From the NCBI RefSeq assembly GCF_003023845.1, contig NZ_PYFT01000001.1, positions 3,472,001 to 3,536,000 on the forward strand: 64,000 bases of DNA, written 5' to 3'. The stretch comes from Adhaeribacter arboris (lineage in GTDB: Bacteria; Bacteroidota; Bacteroidia; Cytophagales; Hymenobacteraceae). The notes beneath the pieces were generated by a model that had not been told where the DNA came from, ran no database searches, and saw only the letters and a program-made list of their open reading frames with translations. Both the position numbers and the translations under genes were made by a program. The stretch's first letter is position 1; each line of letters begins with the position of its first letter. This document shows, in pieces, positions 26,855-36,895 of this stretch.

Positions 26855-27956
26855 ATAAATTTTAAAATACACTATGTTAAATAATCAATAACACAAGAAA
26901 ACAGGATACATCAGATTAGATGGGAGAAAGCATATTCATACTTTTCTCCAAATCTGTCAGGCAGAATGGATATTACAGCGGCCCACAAGCATCGTAAATT
27001 TTGGATGTTTTAGCGCAGAAATGCCGTTGGAACGAAATTTTAACTAGCTGCTACTGTAACAGTTCTAGTAACAATATTTACATACAATCAGGACTTTTTT
27101 AAAGATTAAAAAATTGTTTTGGAACGTTTGAACATTTCTAATTTGAATATTATACAGGAATCAAATAAATACCTCTAAAATCAATAATAATTTAAATATA
27201 GTGCTACTTCTATTATGTACAAACTTTAAAGTATTATTTTTCGCTAAAAATTGATAAATAGTCCTTAGAAGTAGTAGAAGTAATTTTTTATTTTTTTAGT
27301 TTCAAAATACCTTGTTTATATAATTACATTTACCGCTATATTTTTCCACAAAGCAAGCGTTAATTTATATCTTCTTGGATACTAATCTTTTACCGTAACA
27401 TCACTGTATCTTGCTTCATTATCCGAAACCTTCCTATAGTATTTTTACCCAAAAGCAAACCGGTAAAATTTGCTACTGTTTATAAATATTGTCGTCATTT
27501 TTAATGCACTTAAATAACGCTGGACTTAATAGTAAATTAACATAATGTAATTTTTATTATATCTAGCTCAGAAATTTCTTCGCCGCAAGTTGCAGTACTA
27601 TTCAGAGAAAAGCAATACCTATTTTTAGGTATCCTTTTTAAAGTAGCTTTAAGCTTGAATTTATATAAAATACCTAATATTTAATATTAATCCTTGTACG
27701 GATAATACCTTCAACAAGGTTGCCTAATGATTTAAATTATTTTTTTATTTTTTTGTACTTTACAAGAATCATACCTATTATACGTACTTAACGCAAAAAT
27801 TGGATTTGGCAACTATTTAGCTAATCTCGCTTTTCTCAGCTTATTACTTTGTCCTGTTTGCTTCATCCAAAATCTAATCTGAAACAATTACCTATCCGGG
27901 CAAACTTATTTACGTTATAACTAGTACTTTTACTTCTGAACCGGTTTATACTACTT
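26855..27956. other. Large divergent intergenic region
   Basis: 1.1 kb, very AT-rich, without a supported reading frame on either strand. It carries the leader hairpin of propeller paralogue 3 at 26912-26956 and must hold the promoter of the plus-strand Mla operon. I see no other structure. Confidence 0.5.
26912..26961 (-). promoter_or_regulatory. Leader hairpin upstream of propeller paralogue 3
   Basis: CAGATT (26912-26917) pairs with AATCTG (26951-26956), and an inner GGGAGAAAG segment pairs imperfectly with CTTTTCTCC (26941-26949). GTCAGG follows at 26957, as in paralogue 1. The function is unknown. Confidence 0.4.
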
Positions 27957-28772
27957 ATGGCTCTTACCGACGAAAATCCTGATTATAAAAACAACCGCAG
28001 ATATGTTCTATCCAAACGGATGGATCGCCTGTTTCTGGAATTAAATTCTATTTACCAGTTTATCGCCCGCTTTTTCCGGGAAGTGTTTTTACCCCCCTAC
28101 GAAGGCAAAGAAATTATTAAACAATGTTTCGAGATAGGTGTTAAATCGCTGCCGCTTATTTCGTTAACGGGTTTTATTATTGGTATTGTTTTTACAAACC
28201 AGTCCCGGGTTTCCCTCGCTGAATTTGGCGCTACGTCCTGGTTACCGGCGCTTATTTCAGTGGCTATTGTGCGGGCAATGGGTCCGTTGGTTACGGCTTT
28301 AATTGCGGCCGGCCGGGTTGGGTCCAGTATTGGCGCCGAATTAGGCTCTATGAAAGTAACCGAACAAATTGATGCGATGGAGGTATCGGCCACTAATCCT
28401 TACCGTTTTTTAGTGGTAAGCCGGGTATTAGCTACTACTTTTATGGTGCCTACACTTATGATGTACATGGTTTTAGTAGCTTTGTTGGGAGCCTACGTAA
28501 ATGTTCATAATAACGAGTTAACCAGTTTTACCACTTATTTCGTACAGGTTTTTAACGCCATTACTTTTCTAGATATATTTTCTTCCATAGCCAAATCTTT
28601 TGTATTTGGGTTTACCATTGGGGTAGTAGGTTGCTACAAAGGCTATAACTCCTCTAAAGGTACCGAAGGAGTAGGTAAAGCGGCAAACTCCTCGGTAGTA
28701 ACCGGTATGTTCTTAATTTTTATTGAAGAACTAATTTCCTTACAAATTATTACGGCGTTGCGGACTATTTAA
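27957..28772 (+). CDS. mlaE: MlaE-type ABC transporter permease
   Basis: A 271-residue inner-membrane permease of the MlaE/TrgD1-type family, which moves phospholipids between inner and outer membrane. Hydrophobic segments lie at about 60-85, 95-120, 150-185 and 205-265. Family stretches visible are SLPLISLTGFIIGIVF, RAMGPLVTALIAAGRVGSSIGAELGSMKVTEQIDAMEV and NPYRFLVVSRV. It is the first gene of a plus-strand operon with the ATPase (14-base gap) and the MCE-domain protein, the usual Bacteroidota Mla gene order. Confidence 0.93.
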   Translation: MALTDENPDYKNNRRYVLSKRMDRLFLELNSIYQFIARFFREVFLPPYEGKEIIKQCFEIGVKSLPLISLTGFIIGIVFTNQSRVSLAEFGATSWLPALISVAIVRAMGPLVTALIAAGRVGSSIGAELGSMKVTEQIDAMEVSATNPYRFLVVSRVLATTFMVPTLMMYMVLVALLGAYVNVHNNELTSFTTYFVQVFNAITFLDIFSSIAKSFVFGFTIGVVGCYKGYNSSKGTEGVGKAANSSVVTGMFLIFIEELISLQIITALRTI

Positions 28773-28786
28773 TTCAAAGTATTTAG

Positions 28787-29560
28787 ATGAAAAAAATAAA
28801 TCCGAATATTGATAAAAACAATAAAGTTATTTCTATCAGAGGATTAAGAAAATCGTTTGATGAATTTGATGTGCTTCGCGGGGTGGACCTAGACCTTTAC
28901 CAAGGCGAAAACTTAGTAGTGCTGGGCCGTTCAGGAACGGGTAAGTCGGTGTTAATCAAAATTATTGCCGGTTTGCTCAAACCCGATTCCGGCGAAATAA
29001 ATGTATTAGGCAGCCAGGTAGATAAATTGTCGCCGGTAGAATTAGACCAACTGCGTTTAAAAATTGGCTTTTCTTTCCAGAACAGTGCTTTGTACGATAG
29101 CATGACAATCCGCGAAAATCTGGAGTTTCCTTTAATCCGGAACCAAAAAAATTTAAGCCGCCGCGAAATTGACCGGATTGTAAATATTGTGCTCGAAGCC
29201 GTAGAACTTTCGCATACTATTAATCAAATGCCCTCTGAGCTTTCCGGCGGGCAACGGAAACGGATTGGTATTGCCCGGACTTTAATTCTGAAGCCGGAAA
29301 TTATGCTTTACGATGAACCAACCGCCGGCTTAGATCCCATTACGAGCATCGAGATTAATAAATTAATAAATGGAGTGCAGAAAAGATTTAATACCTCCTC
29401 CATTATTATTACCCACGATTTAACCTGCGCCCGCTCTACCGGCGACCGGATTGTCATGCTGTTAGACGGCCAGTTTCAGCGTCAAGGTACTTTTGAGGAA
29501 GTGTTTGATTCGGAGGATGAACGCGTGCGAGCTTTTTACGATTATAATTTTATTGAATAG
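28787..29560 (+). CDS. mlaF: MlaF-type ABC transporter ATPase
   Basis: The 257-residue ATP-binding subunit partnered with the MlaE-type permease. The Walker A motif GRSGTGKS is at residues 47-54, the Q-loop is in GFSFQNSALYDSMT, the ABC signature is ELSGGQRKRIGIAR, Walker B is IMLYDEPTAGLDP, and the H-loop is in SIIITHDL. It powers lipid transfer with the MCE protein encoded next. The gap to mlaE is 14 bases, and the gap to the MCE gene is 95 bases. Confidence 0.93.
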   Translation: MKKINPNIDKNNKVISIRGLRKSFDEFDVLRGVDLDLYQGENLVVLGRSGTGKSVLIKIIAGLLKPDSGEINVLGSQVDKLSPVELDQLRLKIGFSFQNSALYDSMTIRENLEFPLIRNQKNLSRREIDRIVNIVLEAVELSHTINQMPSELSGGQRKRIGIARTLILKPEIMLYDEPTAGLDPITSIEINKLINGVQKRFNTSSIIITHDLTCARSTGDRIVMLLDGQFQRQGTFEEVFDSEDERVRAFYDYNFIE

Positions 29561-29655
29561 AACCAGTAAAAGCTTATCTACAAACAATTAATAAAAAATT
29601 TAATAAATACATTACTTTTTACAACGTATTAATTTAAAACTTACCACTTACTTAA

Positions 29656-30684
29656 ATGGGTGTAGCAGAGAACAAACGTTCCGTACTTGTAGGCATATTT
29701 ATCTTACTGGCCATTATCATCTTTGTTAGCGGGGTCTTTCTGTTGGGCGGTCAGCAAAAGCGGTTTGTTAACAGCATTAATATTAAAGCCGTTTTCGACG
29801 ATGTAGCCGGCTTAAAGCCAGGTAATAATGTCTGGTTTTCCGGGGTTAAAATCGGAACCGTTAAAACCATTAATTTCTATGGCGAGTCGCAGGTAGAAAT
29901 AACCATGAGTATTGAAGATAAAGTACGGCAGTACATCCGGAAAGACTCTAAAGCCCGGATCAGTTCCGAAAGTTTAATCGGCAACCGAATTATCGTGTTA
30001 TTTGGCGGCAGCCCCCAGGCGGCTCCGGTAGAGGAAAACGATCGGGTATTAGCTGAGAATCCACTTAATACCGATGATGTAGTAGAAACTTTGCAGGAAA
30101 ATAATAAAAATCTGGTAGGTATTACCCGCGATTTTAAAACGCTTAGTACCCGGCTGGTACAAGGACAAGGCACTATGGGGGCCATTTTAAAGGACTCCAC
30201 TATGGCAGATAATTTCCGGGCGGTGGTTAGTAACTTAAAACAAGCTTCGGCTACTACCGTGCGGGCAACCGGTGCGCTGGCCGCTTTTACCAACAAGCTC
30301 AATACTCCCGATGGTTTGGCAAGTAAATTTTTAACCGATACCCTAGTTTTCCGGCGTTTAGAGAATTCAGTGGCTCAGATACAAAGAAGCACTGCCGCAG
30401 CCGCAGATATTACTAATAATTTAAAGCAAGTCAGCAGTAAGTTAAACAGCGATTCTAATGCGGTAGGTGTCTTTTTAAACGATGCTGCTTTTGCCGACCA
30501 ACTACGCAATACCATGACCAACCTGGAATCCAGCACCGACGAACTGGACGAAACCTTAAAAGCTATTCAGAATAATTTTTTCCTGAAAGGTTACTTCCGG
30601 CGCAAAGCAATCCGGGATGCCCGGGAAGCCGCTAAACAAAAAGAAGAAGCGGCTAAACAAAAGGAAAAAGCGCAAGGCAAATAA
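29656..30684 (+). CDS. mlaD: MlaD family MCE-domain protein
   Basis: A 342-residue substrate-binding component of the Mla-type lipid transporter. One N-terminal transmembrane helix (about residues 10-28) is followed by a single MCE domain (about 38-115; INIKAVFDDVAGLKPGNNVWFSGVKIGTV...ISSESLIGNRIIVL). The remaining 200 residues are helical and coiled-coil-like (NLKQASATTVRATGALAAF...), ending in a Lys/Glu/Ala repeat (EEAAKQKEKAQGK). The longer helical tail compared with E. coli MlaD is usual in Bacteroidota. It is third in the operon. Confidence 0.9.
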   Translation: MGVAENKRSVLVGIFILLAIIIFVSGVFLLGGQQKRFVNSINIKAVFDDVAGLKPGNNVWFSGVKIGTVKTINFYGESQVEITMSIEDKVRQYIRKDSKARISSESLIGNRIIVLFGGSPQAAPVEENDRVLAENPLNTDDVVETLQENNKNLVGITRDFKTLSTRLVQGQGTMGAILKDSTMADNFRAVVSNLKQASATTVRATGALAAFTNKLNTPDGLASKFLTDTLVFRRLENSVAQIQRSTAAAADITNNLKQVSSKLNSDSNAVGVFLNDAAFADQLRNTMTNLESSTDELDETLKAIQNNFFLKGYFRRKAIRDAREAAKQKEEAAKQKEKAQGK

Positions 30685-30730
30685 TATATTTTCGGAGCTC
30701 GTTCCGGCGAGGCTTGATAACGACTCTACT

Positions 30731-31621
30731 ATGACTTCTATCTCTCCTACTCATGAAGAGCAAACAATCTTTACCGCAATAAAAAATATTGCTCTAATTA
30801 TTTGCGGTATTTTAGCGGCGGCATTCGGCCTGAAAGGATTTTTGCTTTCCAGTCATTTTATTGATGGGGGAGTTACGGGAATTTCTATGCTGCTGGCTCA
30901 AATTTCGGGCTTTCCGCTGTACGTACTTATTTTATTTATTAATCTGCCTTTCATTATTTTAGGCTACCAGCAAATGGGTTGGCGTTTTTCTTTTAAAAGT
31001 GCCGTGGCCATTGCTGGTTTAGCTGTTTGTCTGGCTGTAGTACCTTTTCCGGATGTTACCCCAGATAAGCTATTAACCGCAGTGTTCGGCGGCGTTTTCA
31101 TTGGGGTAGGCATTGGATTAGCCATGCGCGGGGGTGCCGTATTAGATGGCACCGAGATTGCAGCTTTAATCGTGAGCAAAAAGTACCCTTTATTAAAAGT
31201 AAGCGATTTTATTTTATTACTTAACATCCTGATTTTTTCGGCCGCCGCTTTCTTACTCGGCATTGAATCCGCGCTATACTCTATTTTAACTTATTTCGCG
31301 GCTTCTAAAATGATCGATTTCCTTATTTCCGGAATTGAGCAATACACCGGGGTAACTATTGTCTCCGAACAAAGCGAGGAAATCCGGCAGAGTATCACCG
31401 AAAATTTGGGCAGGGGGGTTACTATTTACCAAGGTAAACGCGGCTTCGGGAAACGCGGCGACCGTAGCTTAAGCATTGATATTGTTTTCACGGTAGTAAC
31501 CCGCTTCGAAATTCCGGACTTGCGCAAAGAAGTTAAACGCATTGACCCAAATGCTTTTCTAATTCAGCATAGCATCGATGATACCGAAGGTGGTATGGTT
31601 AAAAAGAAACCTTTGCATTAA
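30731..31621 (+). CDS. YitT family membrane protein
   Basis: About 296 residues. The ATG at 30731 (MTSISPTHEEQTIF) is preferred; an in-frame start at 30617 would overlap the MCE gene and add a very basic, non-homologous stretch. Five to six transmembrane segments (about 15-175) are followed by a cytoplasmic DUF2179 domain (about 205-285: SEEIRQSITENLGRGVTIYQGKRGFG...). YitT proteins are membrane proteins of unknown transport role. It starts 46 bases after the MCE gene and may be read with the Mla operon. Confidence 0.88.
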   Translation: MTSISPTHEEQTIFTAIKNIALIICGILAAAFGLKGFLLSSHFIDGGVTGISMLLAQISGFPLYVLILFINLPFIILGYQQMGWRFSFKSAVAIAGLAVCLAVVPFPDVTPDKLLTAVFGGVFIGVGIGLAMRGGAVLDGTEIAALIVSKKYPLLKVSDFILLLNILIFSAAAFLLGIESALYSILTYFAASKMIDFLISGIEQYTGVTIVSEQSEEIRQSITENLGRGVTIYQGKRGFGKRGDRSLSIDIVFTVVTRFEIPDLRKEVKRIDPNAFLIQHSIDDTEGGMVKKKPLH

Positions 31622-32044
31622 CAGCCTGGCTTTACTCCGCACTTTATTTTTTAACCCTTTATTTTTTACTTCTGCTTTCTTTTATTATAAGCTTAATTTA
31701 AACCTCAAAGCAGGAGAATTTCTCTCTTGTTAGATTTTTATATAGTTCTTGTACGAAGAATTACATTTAAGTTTTTTAACTCCCTAAGCCAAGCTTTCTT
31801 TCCTAAACTTTGGTTCGCAGCACCTAATTTTACTGAACAAATAAGACTTCGCGAGGCGATCTAATTTTTAAAGTAACAGCTTGAAAGAGGGCATCATCTA
31901 TCTGGCCAGAAGCATTTAAGAAGCATGCTAATCTTTACATTTTTAAATTTTTCCTTTTAAAGCAACAATTTAGGAAACCCATATAATTTAAGATCAAATA
32001 ATCAGTTATATACAGAAAACCTATATTCTATACAATCTAACTCT
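31622..32044. other. Intergenic, nothing recognised
   Basis: 423 AT-rich bases between the YitT gene and lepB. No reading frame and no strong hairpin. It presumably contains the lepB promoter. Confidence 0.4.
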
Positions 32045-33142
32045 ATGAAAGCATTTTTCCGGAACAAAAAATCAACTAACAATTCTTCTCCTACCAAAAG
32101 TGTTCTCCGGGAATGGGGCGATGCGCTCATGTTTGCGGTAATAGCGGCTACTTTAATCCGGTGGGCAACCTTTGAGGCCTACGCTATCCCTTCCTCCTCC
32201 ATGGAAAAATCTTTATTAACCGGTGATTATTTGTTCGTGAGTAAACTGCATTACGGCTCCCGTACTCCTGCTACTCCTTTACAAGTACCATTAACGCACC
32301 AAACTATTTGGGGAACGGAATTACCTTCTTATTCAGATATTATTACATTGCCCTCTTTCCGGTTACCCGGTTTTTCTGAAATTAAGCGCAACGATGCGGT
32401 GGTCTTTAATCTCCCTTCCGAAGATCAACACCCCTTCGATTTAAAAACCCATTACATAAAACGCTGCGTGGGCATGGCCGGTGATTCTTTTAGCATCAAA
32501 GACGCCCAAATCTATGTGAATGGCCAACCTATCCCGAATCCGAAGGAAGAGCAATTCCAGTATTACGTTGTTACAAATAAAGTTTTAAACGAAGAATTTT
32601 TCAACGATCGGGATATAACGGATTACTTTTCGGCGCCAAGTGGTTATGCGGTGCACACAAGTCCGGTTAAAGCAAAAGAATTAGCTTCACTAGATTTTAT
32701 ACAAGAAGTACGGCTATTGGTATCTCCCGCCGGCGAAACGGAAGCCGAGGTATTTCCGCAGGAACCTAGTATTTACCGTTGGAATAAAGACAATTACGGT
32801 CCTTTGTACATCCCTAAAAAAGGTACTACCGTAACTATTACTCCCAACAATCTGCCGTTATACGCCCGGGTTATTACCAAATACGAGCACAATAAGACCG
32901 CACAAGTTTCGGAGGGAAAGCTTTTTATTGATGGCAAAGAAGCGAAAAGCTATACTTTCAAACAGAATTATTATTTCATGATGGGCGATAACCGACATAA
33001 CTCCGAAGATTCCCGTTATTGGGGCTTTGTACCCGAAGATCATGTAGTAGGCAAAGCGGTTTTCGTTTGGATGTCGGTAGATCCCAAGGGTAGCTTCACC
33101 GATAAAATCCGCTGGAGTCGTATCTTTAAAACTATTGAGTAA
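32045..33142 (+). CDS. lepB: Signal peptidase I
   Basis: A 365-residue type I signal peptidase that cleaves Sec signal peptides on the outer face of the inner membrane. One N-terminal membrane segment (about 25-44) is followed by the catalytic serine Ser52 in AIPSSSME and the general base Lys139 in [15 protein letters not shown]-terminal box [19 protein letters not shown] is present. The insertion of about 100 residues between the Lys box and the C-terminal box is typical of Bacteroidota LepB. It is monocistronic. With so many signal-peptide cargos in this window it is functionally central, although not linked in an operon. Confidence 0.95.
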   Translation: MKAFFRNKKSTNNSSPTKSVLREWGDALMFAVIAATLIRWATFEAYAIPSSSMEKSLLTGDYLFVSKLHYGSRTPATPLQVPLTHQTIWGTELPSYSDIITLPSFRLPGFSEIKRNDAVVFNLPSEDQHPFDLKTHYIKRCVGMAGDSFSIKDAQIYVNGQPIPNPKEEQFQYYVVTNKVLNEEFFNDRDITDYFSAPSGYAVHTSPVKAKELASLDFIQEVRLLVSPAGETEAEVFPQEPSIYRWNKDNYGPLYIPKKGTTVTITPNNLPLYARVITKYEHNKTAQVSEGKLFIDGKEAKSYTFKQNYYFMMGDNRHNSEDSRYWGFVPEDHVVGKAVFVWMSVDPKGSFTDKIRWSRIFKTIE

Positions 33143-33246
33143 TAACAAGTCTGCTATTTCTAATCAATCCAATTTTACGGGTAATCGGTAAATAATAGTA
33201 GAAGATTAAAATTTAATAATTGCTTTGACCTAAAATGATAAATGTT

Positions 33247-33313
33247 AAGGTTTAGAGCACTTGCCGGCAATAATTACTCAGAAATTAACCCTGGCAAATG
33301 CCCTAACCTTTTA
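33247..33313. terminator. Possible bidirectional terminator between lepB and ada
   Basis: An imperfect inverted repeat of about 18 bp (33247-33265 with 33293-33310; AAGGTT and TTGCC ends match, the middle is mismatched) lies between the convergent lepB and ada genes, with T-rich sequence after the right arm. Confidence 0.4.
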
Positions 33314-33363
33314 TATCCGTTAAGCTACTCATTTAAATAAAGAGTAGTAACTTTTCGGTTAAA

Positions 33364-34428
33364 TCACAAATTAGTTGAGCCATTTTGTTTTTCCAGATCT
33401 AACAACCATTTCTTGCGCCATAAGCCGCCGCCGTAACCCGTTAAATGCCCGCTTTCTCCAATTACCCGGTGGCAAGGAATTAAAATAGAAATCCGGTTCA
33501 TGCCGTTGGCGTTAGCCACTGCCCGAATGGCGGCAGGTACTTGCAAGGCAATAGCTTGTTGCTTATAAGAACGAGTTACGCCGTAAGGAATCTGCTGTAG
33601 TTCCTGCCAAACTGTTTGCTGAAAATTGGTTCCCGGCGTAATGAGAGGTACCGAAAAAACTTTTCGCTGCCCGGCAAAATACTCATTTAATTCTGAACGG
33701 AGAATTTCAAAATTAGGGTTTGAACCTTGAATAATAGTGGCATTTAAAAGTTTGCTCAAAGATTTTAGCTCTGTTTCCAGCATTCGCCGGTCCGTAAACT
33801 CTAGTAAACAAATACCTTCTTCTACTGCCCCGGCCAGCATGGTGCCTAAGGGTGTTTCTAAACGGGTAACATTTATTACCTGTTTTTGTTTACCTTTTGA
33901 TGGCGACATTCCGAAAATTATTTTGAAAGAATCTGTAAAACCACTCAAAGACTCGTAGCCGCTCTCAAAAGCAGCTGCGGTAATAGTTTCGCCATTCTGA
34001 ATTTTCTTGAAAGCCGAGTTAATCCGGAAAAGGCGTTGGTAGGCCTGAAAGGTTAAACCATGATTTTTAAGAAACCAGCGCCGTATTTTGTTAGGTTCAA
34101 TGCCCCGCTTTACCAAATCATAATCGCTCCATTTCCGCGATGGATTAGAATGAATTTCCTGTAAAAGCTCTTTTACATAATCCGGACTTTCTCCTAAATT
34201 TTCTAACGGATGACAAACCTTACAAGGCCGATAGCCGTGCAGAATAGCTTCTTTAGTATTTTTAAAAAAAAGTACATTATCTCTCTTCGGCTTACGGGCC
34301 GTACAAGTCGGACGGCAAAAGATACCGGTTGTTTTTACGGCTGCAATAAAAGTACCCTCGTACGATACATCTTTATCGATTAAAGCCTGGTAAAATAATT
34401 CGCCTTGGTTTGCCATGTTCTTGAACAT
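33364..34428 (-). CDS. ada: Ada: bifunctional DNA methyl repair protein and regulator
   Basis: A 354-residue three-part Ada protein. The N-terminal Zn-type methylphosphotriester receiver has Cys38, Cys42, Cys68 and Cys71 (FCRPTC, RPCKVC), at nearly the same numbers as E. coli Ada, which supports this start. Next comes an AraC-type helix-turn-helix region (about 85-185), then an O6-methylguanine-DNA methyltransferase domain with the acceptor Cys319 in PCHRVIGESG. It repairs alkylated DNA and, when methylated, should activate its own gene and alkylation-response genes. It is monocistronic, and no alkA or alkB gene is adjacent. Confidence 0.95.
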   Translation of the reverse strand: MFKNMANQGELFYQALIDKDVSYEGTFIAAVKTTGIFCRPTCTARKPKRDNVLFFKNTKEAILHGYRPCKVCHPLENLGESPDYVKELLQEIHSNPSRKWSDYDLVKRGIEPNKIRRWFLKNHGLTFQAYQRLFRINSAFKKIQNGETITAAAFESGYESLSGFTDSFKIIFGMSPSKGKQKQVINVTRLETPLGTMLAGAVEEGICLLEFTDRRMLETELKSLSKLLNATIIQGSNPNFEILRSELNEYFAGQRKVFSVPLITPGTNFQQTVWQELQQIPYGVTRSYKQQAIALQVPAAIRAVANANGMNRISILIPCHRVIGESGHLTGYGGGLWRKKWLLDLEKQNGSTNL

Positions 34429-34704
34429 TTAAATGCTTTATAGCGTGAATTGCGGATCGAAACGAAATAAGTTTTCCGACAAAGTAAAAGCTATCTCTAA
34501 TCAACGGCAACCGGAAACTTAACAACTATTTTTAAATTCTATAAGTTATGAATACTTGAAGTTATGAGTACTTGCCTAACCGTTTACTTCAGAAGCAGTC
34601 TACCTATGATTAAACTATTCAGATAAACTAAAATAGCTAAATTACAGGAACCCTGGTTTTTTGAAATTATATTTACAAAAACACGAACCTATAGCCACTA
34701 GATT

Positions 34705-35832
34705 ATGAACGTTACCAGCGCCTTCTTTAGGTTTCTATTAGTTTTTCTATTTTGCCAGAATATAGCAGTTTCGGGTCAGGTTAAACCAGCCAAACCTTTA
34801 CGAGTGGGAGTTGCTGGTTTGGTACACGGCCACGTGGGTTGGGTGTTTGAAAGTAACAAACGCGGCGATATTGAAATTGTGGGAATTGCAGAACCTGATG
34901 TCGAATTAGCTCAACGCTATATCAAAAAATATAACTTGCCTGCCAGCCTGATTTTTTCCGACCTAAATGACATGTTAACTAAAACTAAGCCCATAGCAGT
35001 TACGGCTTTTACTTCTATTTATGATCATTTAGCGGTCGTTCAGGCGTGTGCTCCCCGGGGCATCCACGTAATGGTAGAAAAACCCTTAGCTGTAAACCTG
35101 GATCATGCCCGTCAAATGGAAGCGCTCGTCCGGAAAAACCCGATTCATTTGCTTACAAATTACGAAACTACCTGGTACGGCAGCAATCATAAAGCGTACG
35201 ATATTATTTATACGGATAAATCGATTGGCTCCATTCGGAAAATGGTGGTGCACGATGGGCATCAAGGCCCCAGAGAAATTGGGGTTGGTCCCGAGTTCCT
35301 GGCCTGGCTAACCGATCCGGTAAAAAATGGTGGCGGCGCTCTAATCGATTTTGGCTGCTATGGCGCTAACTTGGTTACTTGGCTCATGCAAGGCCAACGA
35401 CCTATATCGGTTACGGCGGTTACTCAACAACTAAAGCCGGATATTTATCCCAAAGTAGACGACGAAGCCACCATTTTGGTAACGTATCCTGGGGCACAAG
35501 GCATTATTCAAGGTTCCTGGAACTGGCCATACAGCCGAAAAGATCTAGAAATTTACGGACAAACCGGGGCAGTATTTGCCTTAGATAATACCCGCATGTT
35601 ATTACGCTTAAAGTCCAACGAAACCGCTCAACCGTACCAAACAACAAACCTATCTTCGCCTTATAACGATCCGTTCCGGTATTTAACCGCCGTTGTACGC
35701 AACGAAATAAAACCCAAAGACGATTTATCTTCTCTGGCAAATAATATGATAGTGGTAGAAATTCTAGATGCTGCCCGCCGCTCGGCTAAATCCGGTAAAA
35801 CAATTTTTCTGGAACCGGAAAAGAAGCCTTAA
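34705..35832 (+). CDS. Gfo/Idh/MocA family oxidoreductase, exported
   Basis: A 375-residue NAD(P)-dependent oxidoreductase-fold protein. A Sec signal peptide (residues about 1-25, ending SGQ) is followed by a Rossmann nucleotide-binding domain (LRVGVAGLVHGHVGWVF, where the usual GxGxxG is altered to GLVHGH) and the MVEKPLAVNL motif carrying the catalytic-type lysine. The C-terminal alpha/beta domain has GGALIDFGCYGANLVTWLM. Sugar or cyclitol metabolism in the periplasm is probable (inference). It is monocistronic. Confidence 0.87.
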   Translation: MNVTSAFFRFLLVFLFCQNIAVSGQVKPAKPLRVGVAGLVHGHVGWVFESNKRGDIEIVGIAEPDVELAQRYIKKYNLPASLIFSDLNDMLTKTKPIAVTAFTSIYDHLAVVQACAPRGIHVMVEKPLAVNLDHARQMEALVRKNPIHLLTNYETTWYGSNHKAYDIIYTDKSIGSIRKMVVHDGHQGPREIGVGPEFLAWLTDPVKNGGGALIDFGCYGANLVTWLMQGQRPISVTAVTQQLKPDIYPKVDDEATILVTYPGAQGIIQGSWNWPYSRKDLEIYGQTGAVFALDNTRMLLRLKSNETAQPYQTTNLSSPYNDPFRYLTAVVRNEIKPKDDLSSLANNMIVVEILDAARRSAKSGKTIFLEPEKKP

Positions 35833-36200
35833 TTTAGAGTAGTGCCGTTAATTTACTTTATGCGGGTTAGTTTTCCATTTTTATTACTTGCTTGATTAAA
35901 TATCCAAAAGCCAAAAATGAAAACTTAATTGTTGTGTCCCGGCTAAGATTTGTAAGTAATGGAGAAGCTGTAAGACAGGAAAATCAGAAAAGAAATTACT
36001 ATTTTAGTAAAGAGTTTGCTGTACTTGGCATCTGAATTATCAATTTAAAACATTGCTGTTTAAATTTTTATAAAACAAAAACCTAACTATTACCCGGATA
36101 CTTGTGTTTCCTTACTTAAATTTGAAAATACTAAAATTTATTTTTAATGATGACTATTTGCCACTAAGGCATCTCTACGTTCACCTATTATCTTATAGTT
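35833..36200. other. Intergenic, nothing recognised
   Basis: 368 AT-rich bases after the oxidoreductase stop and before the stop of a convergent hypothetical gene. No gene or strong hairpin seen. Confidence 0.4.
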
Positions 36201-36581
36201 TTAAGCTACCTTTTTTAAAGTGAGTTCACAATTTAATTGCTTAAGCAATTTACTCCATAAATCGGCAATTTCTTCGAGCCGGGTTAAATCTAATTTTGGA
36301 TTAACAAGCAATCGGATTCTCCAAAAAGTAACCATTTCCTCTGCAAACTTAGCTATATCCGCAAAGCTGTAAAAGGGTGCTAATTCTGAGTCAGATAAAA
36401 ACTCTTCGGAAAAAGACTTACTGGCATCAAAAGGGCTTTCACAAGATAATACTAAATAGTAGTTACCCATGCACTGGTTACTATTTGTATTATTCTTTTC
36501 TACCCTAAGGCTAAAGCTAAAAGTTCTAACTTCGATCATTTGCTCTGTACTTATTAACTGCATTCTTAATGAATACGACAA
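36201..36581 (-). CDS. Hypothetical protein, 126 residues
   Basis: I do not recognise this protein. It has no signal peptide and no membrane segment. The N-terminal half is predicted strand-rich (EVRTFSFSLRVEK, YYLVLSCESPF), and the C-terminal half is helical (FADIAKFAEEMVTFWRIRLL, RLEEIADLWSKLLKQL). An internal ATG at residue 7 or 15 could be the true start. Its codon use resembles its neighbours, so it is probably a real gene. Monocistronic. Confidence 0.6.
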   Translation of the reverse strand: MSYSLRMQLISTEQMIEVRTFSFSLRVEKNNTNSNQCMGNYYLVLSCESPFDASKSFSEEFLSDSELAPFYSFADIAKFAEEMVTFWRIRLLVNPKLDLTRLEEIADLWSKLLKQLNCELTLKKVA

Positions 36582-36895
36582 ATGTAATACCGTAATAGGT
36601 ATTTAGCAAGAATAATGCAATTTTTATTAGAAAGATGCAAAATATACCAGAATAAACCTCATTATACACTTTCAATTCTCTAGTTCCAGAGATTTACAAA
36701 CGTATTTAATATATATTCATTAAGTAGAATATATAAGCAATATATTTATAATTTTTTCAATAAATAATATATTTATAACCTATTACATCATAGAAACAGT
36801 TCTAAATAGACTTAAGTGTTGATTTCTCCCTAATGTGAGTTAGAATAATTACGTTAAATACAATGCGGTTATAACAGAACAATCAAATTAACTCT
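36582..36895. other. AT-rich intergenic, nothing recognised
   Basis: 314 bases, among the most AT-rich of the window, with short runs such as ATATATTT. It holds the promoter of the 126-residue hypothetical gene (minus). Confidence 0.4.
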
